Assembly (NCBI GenBank): GCA_027083475.1 | Contig: JALWON010000031.1 | Span: forward strand, 1 to 8,943 | Length of the DNA stretch: 8,943 nucleotides | Reading direction: 5' to 3' | Source of the DNA: Sulfurimonas sp. | GTDB taxonomy: Bacteria > Campylobacterota > Campylobacteria > Campylobacterales > Sulfurimonadaceae | Part shown: positions 1-6,670 of the stretch, in pieces | Layout of the letters: each line of letters starts with the position of its first letter | Position numbering within the stretch: position 1 is the first letter of the stretch | Notes under the pieces: model-generated | What the model was told of the DNA's origin: nothing | The model's database searches: none | Seen by the model: the letters and a program-made list of their open reading frames with translations, nothing else | Position numbers and translations under genes: made by a program

Positions 1-301
1 CCCTGAAACACTTTCAAAGTATCTACGAGTATCAGACATCTTTTTAGCACTTGATGAACATACTTACTTTATTAATTTTGCCTTTACATCACATGAAGAT
101 GCATTTAAAGCTGCACAAAATATTTTATATGGCCTTGACAACTACTTTAATGACACAAGCACATACATTGCCATCAAAGAATTAGACCCTTCAAATACAC
201 CAAAAATGCTTGTCAATAAACTCTTGCAAATTTTAAAAGAGACACGAAAGCATTCATACTCTCGTGTAGAAGATGAAAGTATTTTAAATACTACTTTTTA
301 A
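1..301 (+). CDS. 3' end of an unrecognised plus-strand gene, possibly a degenerate GGDEF-like domain
   Basis: An open frame enters from the left edge (first full codon at 2) and gives 99 residues before a TAA at 299-301. The start lies outside the window. The translation begins PETLSKYLRVSDIFLALDEH and ends with ESILNTTF. It is soluble, with no membrane segment or cysteine. I do not recognise the family with confidence. The pattern 'R-V-S-D-I-F-x-A-L-D', then a stretch rich in F and T, an alanine-rich helix (EDAFKAAQNIL) and a final helix (LLQILKETRKHSYSRV) follows the layout of the C-terminal half of a GGDEF domain. No intact GGDEF signature is visible, so it would be an inactive version at best. 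It is the only plus-strand gene here and converges on pepA, overlapping its 3' end by 11 bp. Confidence 0.8.
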   Translation, partial: PETLSKYLRVSDIFLALDEHTYFINFAFTSHEDAFKAAQNILYGLDNYFNDTSTYIAIKELDPSNTPKMLVNKLLQILKETRKHSYSRVEDESILNTTF

Positions 302-320
302 GTGTTTTTAAAAACTCACT
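278..320. terminator. possible weak bidirectional terminator region between convergent genes
   Basis: Two AT-rich inverted repeats sit at the tail-to-tail junction. Positions 278-292 read AGTATTT-T-AAATACT (7 bp arms) and are followed on the plus strand by a short T run at 295-299. Positions 301-320 carry AGTG...CACT arms around TTTTTAAAAA. The stems contain almost no G or C, so they would be weak as intrinsic terminators. This is the only place where either transcript could stop within the visible overlap. It is offered as a possibility, not a firm call. Confidence 0.22.
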
Positions 321-1700
321 AATCATTCTTACACCGGCACCTGTGCCACCATAAACATTACAATCCCATGGACTTTCAGTATAAGCACTTCCTGCTATGT
401 CAAAATGGAGCCATTTTTCTTTGTTTTCTTCTTTTATAAAGTTATCTAAGAAAAGTCCCGCAGTAATTGCCCCACCATAAGGTTTAGAAGCAGTATTGGA
501 AATATCTGCTATGCCACTTTTAAGCAGTTTTTTTAAGTGTTTGTTAAATGGCAATGAACCTGTTAACTCTCCTGCAACTCTTGCTGATTTTGAGATACTG
601 TGTTTCAGTTTACTTGAGTGCCCCATCACACCGGTTGTGTAACTTCCAAGTGCTACCATACATGCCCCCGTAAGTGTTGCAAAATCAAATAAATAATCTG
701 CTTGAACAGACTCTTGTGCATAATCCAAAACATCAGCTAAAACTAAACGACCCTCTGCATCAGTGTTACGCACTTCCACTGTTTTCCCACTTCTTGTAAC
801 TAAAACATCATCTGGTTTATAGGCATTGCCACCTATCATGTTTTCAACTGCACCAATAAATACATGCACTTCAGAGTCCAGTTTTAACTCACTTGCAGCC
901 TTTATCATTCCAAGTGTTGCACATGCTCCAGCCTTATCCATTTTCATTGTTACCATAGAAGTGGCAGGTTTCAAGCTCAATCCTCCGCTATCGTATGTAA
1001 GTCCTTTTCCAACAAGAGAGACAACTCTTTTTGGATTTTTTGGTTTATATGTTAAATGGATTAACTGACTCTCATGTCTTGATGCCCGCCCAACAGCTAA
1101 CATACTCTGCATCTTTTCAGCCTGTAACTCTTTTTCTCCAAGAACATTACATGTTAAACCATTCTCTTTTGCTAGTTTTTTTGCTAGTTTTGCAAAAGAT
1201 GGAGGGTTTAAATCTTCTGGTGTTTGATTAACAATATCTCGGGTAAAGCATGTTGCCTCAGCAATGATAACGGCTTCTTCAAAAAGAGAGCTTAATGCTT
1301 TTACATCTTCACAGGCCAAATAAATGCTTTTTAATTTTGTTTGCTTCTTCTTTGATTTATATGCACTATATTCATAACCACCTAAAAGGAATCCTTCAAC
1401 AACTGCCTGTATATTTTTATTGTTTACATCTACTGTAGCTTCTTTATAATTTGCGTTCTTAACAGCTTGAACAGCTGTGCTACAAGCACTTCTAAGATTA
1501 TCATTGCTGAGTGTTTCTACACCACAAAAGAGTTTGTTTTTTTCATAAAGAAAACATGTTGTATCTTGCTCAGCATGAAATCCTGCTTTTTTTAACATTT
1601 TCAAATCTTTATGAGACTTGAGCATCTTAGATGTTACAAATAAAATTTTTACATTATTATTGCTGCTTTGCAGACCATCTTTTATCAGTTTTATATTCAT
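291..1700 (-). CDS. pepA: leucyl aminopeptidase (peptidase family M17)
   Basis: A cytosolic, probably hexameric two-metal aminopeptidase of 469 residues that removes N-terminal residues from peptides, as in protein turnover. The C-terminal catalytic domain is complete. GKG-LTYDSGG lies at about 231-240 with metal ligands K232 and D237 and catalytic K244 in SLKP. MKMD gives D255. The family signature NTDAEGRL at 312-319 gives D314, E316 and R318. The N-terminal domain (about 1-150) is more divergent, as usual for M17. Length is slightly below that of E. coli PepA (503). The stretch after MKMD reads KAG where many homologues have MGG, but the ligand is kept. The start is supported by AGGGAG seven bases upstream, which overlaps the stop codon of the preceding Sel1 gene, so coupling is likely. 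It is the last gene of the minus-strand cluster. Its TAG stop lies inside the end of the convergent plus-strand gene. Confidence 0.96.
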   Translation of the reverse strand: MNIKLIKDGLQSSNNNVKILFVTSKMLKSHKDLKMLKKAGFHAEQDTTCFLYEKNKLFCGVETLSNDNLRSACSTAVQAVKNANYKEATVDVNNKNIQAVVEGFLLGGYEYSAYKSKKKQTKLKSIYLACEDVKALSSLFEEAVIIAEATCFTRDIVNQTPEDLNPPSFAKLAKKLAKENGLTCNVLGEKELQAEKMQSMLAVGRASRHESQLIHLTYKPKNPKRVVSLVGKGLTYDSGGLSLKPATSMVTMKMDKAGACATLGMIKAASELKLDSEVHVFIGAVENMIGGNAYKPDDVLVTRSGKTVEVRNTDAEGRLVLADVLDYAQESVQADYLFDFATLTGACMVALGSYTTGVMGHSSKLKHSISKSARVAGELTGSLPFNKHLKKLLKSGIADISNTASKPYGGAITAGLFLDNFIKEENKEKWLHFDIAGSAYTESPWDCNVYGGTGAGVRMISEFLKTLKK

Positions 1701-1707
1701 CTTTTTT

Positions 1708-1713
1708 CTCCCT
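1708..1713 (-). promoter_or_regulatory. ribosome binding site of pepA
   Basis: On the minus strand AGGGAG stands seven bases before the pepA ATG. Its first bases are part of the TAG stop codon (1712-1714) of the upstream Sel1-repeat gene. Termination and re-initiation are therefore physically linked. It fixes the pepA start. Confidence 0.8.
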
Positions 1714-2218
1714 ATTTTGACATCTGTTTTTGGTACTCACAGCCTTTCTTTGAGCCGTAGTTACACGCATTTGTATAAAATTTTAAAGCTTTTTGTGTGT
1801 CTCTTGCAACACCCTGCCCCAAATCATACATATATCCAACTAAAAAACATCCATTCGCATCGCCTGCATCACAAGCTTGACTTAAAGTTTTTTTAGCCTT
1901 GAGATAATCTTTTTTTGCTCCAAAACCATAGTAGTATGCACTTCCAACAACCATACAAGCATCAGTATACTGCAAGTCACAGCTTTTTTGATAATAATCT
2001 AAAGATTTTTTTGTATCTTTGGCTACCACAGTGCCTTTTCCATATGCTTGTGCTGAGTAATAGCACCCTTTGGCTAATTTTTCCTCATTACAAGATTTCT
2101 CAAAAAGCGCTAAAGCTTTTTTATTATGTCCCTGTTTTGCTTGTGCTATACCCTCTTCAATCAATCCTGCAAAAAGTGTAGTTGCAAGTATCGAAATTAT
2201 TCCTATTTTTTTTATCAT
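1712..2218 (-). CDS. secreted cysteine-rich Sel1-like repeat protein (Hcp type)
   Basis: A 168-residue protein with a short signal peptide (MIKKIGIISILATTLFA, likely cut after A17), so it should act in the periplasm or be secreted. The mature part is a run of Sel1-like helical-pair repeats of 36 residues. Cysteines fall in pairs at 43/52, 80/88, 116/124 and 152/160, three of them exactly C-x7-C. This is the disulfide pattern of the Helicobacter cysteine-rich proteins (HcpA-E). Each repeat also has the Sel1 core (for example SAYYYGFGAKKDYLKAKK). Some Hcp proteins were reported to bind penicillin and be immunogenic; no such activity can be inferred here. They usually carry more repeats, so this is a short member. 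The start abuts the stop of the flavoprotein gene and has an excellent Shine-Dalgarno. The partner or ligand is unknown. Confidence 0.92.
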   Translation of the reverse strand: MIKKIGIISILATTLFAGLIEEGIAQAKQGHNKKALALFEKSCNEEKLAKGCYYSAQAYGKGTVVAKDTKKSLDYYQKSCDLQYTDACMVVGSAYYYGFGAKKDYLKAKKTLSQACDAGDANGCFLVGYMYDLGQGVARDTQKALKFYTNACNYGSKKGCEYQKQMSK

Positions 2219-3304
2219 TTATTTTCTCCTTTGTATGATTCGTTTGATAACTTTCAGTGCAAATGCAGCATTGATTGTAAGTTCTCTATCACCCAACCAC
2301 ATGAGCACCATTTGTTTTTGAATGTATTGGCTTTTGTAAAGTTGCATCATAATGCGTATGGTAAAATCATTATACAAAAACAACTTTTGCAATTTTAAAA
2401 GTGTATCAAATTTTTTTGCATATTTTTCTTTCCATTGTTTTTCATAGGCACTTGGAGGCTCTTTGTTTATAAGCACATTTGAGAGTATTTTTGCAGCACC
2501 CATAGCATAATAAATGCCTTCATATGTAAAAGGCAAGACCTGAGAAGCACTGTCTCCAACAAAGAAAACTCTTGTTTTATAAAAAATCATGTTGTCATAA
2601 TTTGGTATTTTATATCCTAAGTCTTTTGTCTTTTCTTCAAGTAACAAATCTTTTTTTAAAACACTTAAACATTGACTCTCTCCAACAACTCCTATGTTAG
2701 AACCTTCTGCATGGGGAAACGCCCAGGCATAATTTTTTTGGGCGACTTGTGCTCCTACATGAAAAGTACAACTTGTATATTGTTGTGATGTAATATCACA
2801 ATAGTGTGTCATTGTAGCAGAAACATTCTCTTTATTTACTTGTTTTCTGAGTTTAGAATTTACCCCATCTGCAGCGACGACATATTTTGATTTTATTTTT
2901 ATAAAGGTGTCCTCTTTTTTGATTGTAGAAATTACATAATTTTCAAATATTTCTAAATTGACAAATGTAGCTTCATATACATCTGTACCTGCTTCTTTTG
3001 CCTGTTTGCGTAATGCAGTGTCAAATTTTACTCTATCCACAATTGCTATGGGGGTTTGTGTAATATCTATAGAAATTTTCTGCTTTTTATGCACTAAATT
3101 AAGAGTATATACCTCTTTTTCAATCAAATTTTTATCAATCTCAAATGTATCAAAAGCATCAAGACGAACACCCCCGCCACATGGTTTTTTAAAATGAAAA
3201 TTTCTTTGTATTAAGATGTTTTTTATACCAGCAAGTGAGAGATATTTTGCAGTAGTTGTACCTGCAGGACCACCTCCTACAACTAAAATCTCAGTCTCTA
3301 TCAT
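2219..3304 (-). CDS. geranylgeranyl-reductase-family FAD-dependent oxidoreductase
   Basis: A 361-residue flavoprotein of the p-hydroxybenzoate-hydroxylase fold. The FAD-binding motif GGGPAG is at 10-15. The PCGGG motif at 41-45 is typical of the geranylgeranyl reductase family. D90-R91 is the second FAD contact, AADGVNS at 144-150 is the internal dinucleotide motif, and GDSASQVLPFTYEGIYYAMG at about 250-269 binds the flavin diphosphate and marks this family. Relatives reduce double bonds of isoprenoid chains in archaeal lipids, chlorophyll and quinones. The substrate here is not determined; in a Campylobacterota cell a menaquinone side chain or another polyprenyl lipid is an inference only. 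The protein is somewhat short at its C-terminus, which is very basic (VIKRIIQRRK) and might touch the membrane. It starts in an ATGA overlap with the methyltransferase stop. An alternative role as a tRNA or quinone hydroxylase cannot be excluded. Confidence 0.88.
   Translation of the reverse strand: MIETEILVVGGGPAGTTTAKYLSLAGIKNILIQRNFHFKKPCGGGVRLDAFDTFEIDKNLIEKEVYTLNLVHKKQKISIDITQTPIAIVDRVKFDTALRKQAKEAGTDVYEATFVNLEIFENYVISTIKKEDTFIKIKSKYVVAADGVNSKLRKQVNKENVSATMTHYCDITSQQYTSCTFHVGAQVAQKNYAWAFPHAEGSNIGVVGESQCLSVLKKDLLLEEKTKDLGYKIPNYDNMIFYKTRVFFVGDSASQVLPFTYEGIYYAMGAAKILSNVLINKEPPSAYEKQWKEKYAKKFDTLLKLQKLFLYNDFTIRIMMQLYKSQYIQKQMVLMWLGDRELTINAAFALKVIKRIIQRRK
2226..2230 (-). promoter_or_regulatory. 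ribosome binding site of the Sel1-repeat gene
   Basis: AAAGGAGA on the minus strand, with the AGGAG core seven bases before the ATG at 2218. It lies in the last codons (R-R-K) of the flavoprotein gene, whose TAA stop touches the ATG directly (TAAATG). This is the strongest Shine-Dalgarno in the cluster. It suggests efficient translation of the Sel1 protein. Confidence 0.85.
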
Positions 3305-4296
3305 AGAGCTGTTTTCCGAAACTTCATCATTTTAAAACGCTCACCTAGAAAGTCAGGAAGAATAAGCATTTTCACTTTCTCGAGTTCTTGTTTATAGATT
3401 TTCTCTTCTACATTCTTTTTGAGTATTTCTAATAAATCAAGAATTCCCATATCAACAAGGGCTACCATCTGTGCTTTGAGTTCTACAAAATCTACCCCTG
3501 CTTCTTCATAAGCATCTTTGACATGTGCAAAAGTTACATCATAAGTTATGTCACTTTTTGCAAAGAGTTCTTCTCTTTTTATATTTTCATCAAAAAAAGG
3601 AATGACCTCATGTTTTGTATAGATACGTAAAGAAAAATCAGGTCTTGCCTGCATCTCACCATAATCAAAAGTCATAAACTCAAAAGTTTTTGCACTTTGT
3701 GCCATCTCTTTTGCAAACTCCTCATACCCAAGGGCAATTTCCCCTCTATCTTTAAAGTATTTTTGCGCTTTTTCTTCTACCCAGTCATTTTGCACATCAA
3801 ACTCTATAGTGTGTCCATCAACTCTTGCAGTTTTTCCCTTAAAGTAGAGTTCACAAGCAAAGGCATCAAAAATTTCATTGGCAATAAAAAAAGCATTCTC
3901 ACACTGTAATTCGCTTAAGGATTTATAGTGTGTTAAAGAGACAACATCACCGAAGGACTCTCTAAAGTACTCTTTTTGATGTTTTTGTAAATCCTCAAAA
4001 CGTTCAATAATTACAAACTCTAAAGTGTTCAGTAATTCAGGTCGCAATGTGTAAATAAATTCACAAATATCCGCTAAAAAGTATCCATGATGCGCACCTA
4101 TCTCACAAACAACTCCATCTTTGGCTAAAAAACCCTCATCTACCAAAGCAATAATATGCTTGGCAATTGTCCCACCAAAAAATTTACTTGTACTTACTGC
4201 GGTGTAAAAATCACCACTTTTTCCAATATTTTTATATGTTGCATAGTAGCCATGCTCTCCATAGAGCCATTCATTCATATATTCACTAAATTTCAT
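3301..4296 (-). CDS. SAM-dependent methyltransferase, MidA/NDUFAF7 family (DUF185)
   Basis: A 331-residue protein with the MidA layout: GYY...IGKSGDFYTAVSTSKFFG at about 16-41, the SAM-binding strand-loop VCEIGAHHG at 63-71, an acidic strand VIIERFEDLQKHQ at 95-107, and FIANEIFDAF at 137-146, where this family has its conserved NE-x-x-DA. DITYDVTF at 249-256 and the C-terminal LGERFKMMKF at 317-326 also fit. The mitochondrial member NDUFAF7 dimethylates an arginine of the complex I subunit NDUFS2; the bacterial role is not established. The SAM loop has HH where many homologues have a glycine (GAGxG-like), a variant worth noting. The N-terminus begins directly at the SFxxYM-like segment, so it is on the short side. 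The start abuts the preceding TAG (TAGATG) behind a modest GGAAAA. Substrate unknown. Confidence 0.9.
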   Translation of the reverse strand: MKFSEYMNEWLYGEHGYYATYKNIGKSGDFYTAVSTSKFFGGTIAKHIIALVDEGFLAKDGVVCEIGAHHGYFLADICEFIYTLRPELLNTLEFVIIERFEDLQKHQKEYFRESFGDVVSLTHYKSLSELQCENAFFIANEIFDAFACELYFKGKTARVDGHTIEFDVQNDWVEEKAQKYFKDRGEIALGYEEFAKEMAQSAKTFEFMTFDYGEMQARPDFSLRIYTKHEVIPFFDENIKREELFAKSDITYDVTFAHVKDAYEEAGVDFVELKAQMVALVDMGILDLLEILKKNVEEKIYKQELEKVKMLILPDFLGERFKMMKFRKTAL

Positions 4297-5532
4297 CTAT
4301 TTTCCATTATTTACATACATTTCATACAAAGATAAAAGCTCAATTTGTTTGTCAATCTCAAATATTTGAGACTCTATTCTTTGAATTTTCAAAGAGTTAC
4401 TCAAATTTTCTACATCATACTCAGTTTTATACCCTGCTTGAAACAAAGCCTTTGTATCTGCTAAAAGTTTTGTATAGAGTGCACTATTTTCTTCGCTCAA
4501 AGCTATCTTTTTATCAAAATTATCAATGTTATGCATCACCTGCGCAAAGAGTGCATTGAGTTCTCGCTCTTTATCTTGTGAAGCAATTTGTGATTTAAGA
4601 TAATCAATTTTTGTTGATTCTATATCTCTAAAAGTATTAATATCGAGTGCCCAGCTTGCACTGAGTCCATAATCATAATAATGGAGTTCATTAGAAGTAT
4701 CTATAAAATTACCACCTGTTACAAAACCCTGTCCTGCTGTTTTTGTCCAGTTGTATCCTGCGGTAAAATTAAGTGTCGGGAGGTACTTTGCGATGGTTAC
4801 ATCTTTATAATATCTGTTTTTCAGTATCTCCGCCCTACTCTTTTTTAAAACTATGTTATTTTGCAAAAATTCATCATGTGGGATGTACTCTAAATGAGGA
4901 ATTTCTAAGCTTTTATAATCTAAATCACTCAGTGTTTGAAACTGCGTAATTAATTTCTCTTTGGCTGTCTGTAAATCAAAAAGTGTTTGCTTCACCCTAT
5001 TACGACTTATAATAGCATCATCTAAAAAGCCAGAATCCAATTGTCCACTAAGATACTGCTCTTTTTTTTGCACAAGATTAATCTCTGCATTTTCTATTTG
5101 AAGCTTTTGTTTTTCTATCTTTAGGCTTGCTTGGCGAATCTGCATTAAAAGTGAAATAGTATCTTTAATCATCTTGCGTTTTGCAACATCTACACTATAG
5201 TTACTATAGATTTTACTTGCATTTGCATATTTTATGCCATAGTAAATACCACCACTTTTAAAAATAGGTTGTGTCATTTTAATTGCGGCACTCTCACTAT
5301 ATTGCTCATTTTGGTAGGGTTTACTTCGAGAATAATTATAGTTAATTTGTATTGGTGCTATCCAAGAATCATGCAGTTTTGAAGCCTCTGCACTATTTTT
5401 TTCATAATCAAAACGAAACTCTTTTTGCTTTAAGTCAGAAAGATATTGATTGAAGTTACTCTGTTTCTCCTCTGCCAATACAACAGAACTATAGGTGAGA
5501 CATAGCAGTGTTAAGAGCGTGAAAGCCTTCAT
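4297..5532 (-). CDS. TolC-family outer membrane efflux protein
   Basis: A 411-residue protein with a signal peptide (residues 1-20, ...SSVVLA, predicted cut before EEKQ). No lipobox is visible, so it is not a lipoprotein. It shows the duplicated outer-membrane-factor plan: tyrosine-rich strand segments (IQINYNYSRSKPY at 61-73, LNFTAGYNW at 254-262, YYDYGLSASWALDI at 285-298) alternate with long periplasmic helices (about 105-200 and 300-408). The helix turn QYLSGQLDSGFLDDA at 159-173 is repeated as LFQAGYKTEYDVENL at 363-377, the typical TolC coiled-coil tip sequence. It should form a trimeric export channel, but no membrane-fusion protein or inner-membrane pump is encoded nearby. It is shorter than E. 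coli TolC (471 mature residues). Its first 44 bp overlap the end of argD. The start is set by a strong Shine-Dalgarno. Confidence 0.9.
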   Translation of the reverse strand: MKAFTLLTLLCLTYSSVVLAEEKQSNFNQYLSDLKQKEFRFDYEKNSAEASKLHDSWIAPIQINYNYSRSKPYQNEQYSESAAIKMTQPIFKSGGIYYGIKYANASKIYSNYSVDVAKRKMIKDTISLLMQIRQASLKIEKQKLQIENAEINLVQKKEQYLSGQLDSGFLDDAIISRNRVKQTLFDLQTAKEKLITQFQTLSDLDYKSLEIPHLEYIPHDEFLQNNIVLKKSRAEILKNRYYKDVTIAKYLPTLNFTAGYNWTKTAGQGFVTGGNFIDTSNELHYYDYGLSASWALDINTFRDIESTKIDYLKSQIASQDKERELNALFAQVMHNIDNFDKKIALSEENSALYTKLLADTKALFQAGYKTEYDVENLSNSLKIQRIESQIFEIDKQIELLSLYEMYVNNGK

Positions 5533-6670
5533 CTATTTCCTCTTTTGTAATAGTAAGTGGAGGTAAAAAACGCAAGGTATTGCGTCCTGCTTTGAGTAGC
5601 ATCACTCCATTTTCTTGTGCTTTAGATAAAATTGCAGAGAGTGTCTGTGCATCTTTTACTCGCAGACCACACATCATACCAATCCCTACTTTTTGTGTAA
5701 AAGTATCTTGATGCATCGCATAAAATTTTTCTAATGCTTTATTGAAGTAGTCTGATGTCTCTTGCAAACTTCCTTTTTGCTCTAACTCTTGTAAAATATC
5801 TACAACCTCACACACGGCAGTTGTACTTAAGTAGTTTCCACCAAAGGTAGAACCGTGATCGCCAGCATTGAGAACATTTTTTAAAGATGTCATAACTATA
5901 CCTACAGGAACACCACCACCAATACCTTTGGCAAGTGTAATGATTTCAGGTTCTATTTCATAGAGCTGTGAAGCTGTAAATGCACCTGTTCTATAGGCTC
6001 CTGTTTGTACTTCATCAACGATTAAAGGAATTTCCTTTTCTTTGAGCAGTTTTGCCAAAGTTTGTACTTTAGCTTTGTCTTGCGGCTCAACACCACCCTC
6101 ACCTTGAATAAGTTCTATCATCACACCAGCGGTATGCTCATCGAGTAAATCTTCTATAGCATCAATTGTTTGTGCATAAACAAATCCATCAGGAAAAGGA
6201 CCAAAATAATTATGCATTGCCTCTTGTCCTGTCGCTTTTACCGTAGTAATCGTACGCCCATGAAAAGAGTGTTTGAGTGTAATGATTTTATAGCGTTTTA
6301 TCTCACCATTGCGTTCACCATGTTTACGTGCAATTTTAATGGCTCCTTCATTTGCCTCTGCACCGCTATTGGCAAAAAAGCACTGCATATCATACCCACT
6401 TGCTTGCACAACTTTTTTCGCTGCGTTTGCTTGAGGGGCAATGTAGTAAAGGTTTGAAATATGTGTAATTTTTGAGAGTTGTGTACATAAAGCCTGCGTC
6501 ACTCGCTCGTTGGCATGTCCAACACTCACAACACCAATACCTGATGTAAAATCTATATATTTTTTATCATTACTATCTTTAAGTGTTGCATTTTTTGCAC
6601 TTACAAACTCTACGGCACTTCTTGCATATGTAGGGAGTACATACTTTTTATCTACTGCTTCTATTGTCAT
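5489..6670 (-). CDS. argD: acetylornithine aminotransferase
   Basis: A cytosolic class III PLP-dependent aminotransferase of 393 residues. It transfers the amino group from glutamate to N-acetylglutamate semialdehyde in arginine biosynthesis and may also serve succinyl-diaminopimelate in lysine synthesis. NSGAEANE at 101-108 binds the cofactor phosphate. SFHGRT at 135-140 stacks on PLP. VDEVQTG at 218-224 carries the PLP-pyridine aspartate D219. LAKGIGGGVPVG at 246-257 holds the Schiff-base lysine K248. HGSTFGGN at 272-279 and RFLPPL at 367-372 complete the active site. Length is normal for ArgD. Where many relatives read QTGxGRTG, this one reads QTGAYRTG, a small departure in a conserved loop. 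The start directly follows the HPt stop (TAGATG), with AGGAAG seven bases upstream. No other arg gene is in the window. GABA or ornithine aminotransferase is less likely given the close Campylobacter ArgD resemblance. Confidence 0.95.
   Translation of the reverse strand: MTIEAVDKKYVLPTYARSAVEFVSAKNATLKDSNDKKYIDFTSGIGVVSVGHANERVTQALCTQLSKITHISNLYYIAPQANAAKKVVQASGYDMQCFFANSGAEANEGAIKIARKHGERNGEIKRYKIITLKHSFHGRTITTVKATGQEAMHNYFGPFPDGFVYAQTIDAIEDLLDEHTAGVMIELIQGEGGVEPQDKAKVQTLAKLLKEKEIPLIVDEVQTGAYRTGAFTASQLYEIEPEIITLAKGIGGGVPVGIVMTSLKNVLNAGDHGSTFGGNYLSTTAVCEVVDILQELEQKGSLQETSDYFNKALEKFYAMHQDTFTQKVGIGMMCGLRVKDAQTLSAILSKAQENGVMLLKAGRNTLRFLPPLTITKEEIDEGFHALNTAMSHL
5538..5543 (-). promoter_or_regulatory. 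ribosome binding site of the TolC-family gene, inside argD
   Basis: AGAGGA lies on the minus strand five bases before the ATG at 5532. It is inside the argD coding sequence (codons for K-E-E). With the signal peptide that follows, it shows that the long overlap with argD is genuine rather than an over-extended start. Confidence 0.85.

Noticed and set aside
826..1231. Two plus-strand open frames inside pepA
   Set aside because: Both are shadows of the M17 catalytic domain on the opposite strand, with no ribosome binding site or recognisable domain.
1712..2218. Beta-lactamase annotation for the Sel1-repeat protein
   Set aside because: Hcp proteins are sometimes labelled beta-lactamase, but there is no serine or metallo-beta-lactamase motif; the sequence supports only a repeat scaffold.
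1618..2398. Overlapping plus-strand open frames across the pepA start, the Sel1 gene and the end of the flavoprotein gene
   Set aside because: Hydrophobic or cysteine-rich translations arise from reading AT-rich antisense DNA; the minus-strand genes explain the region fully.
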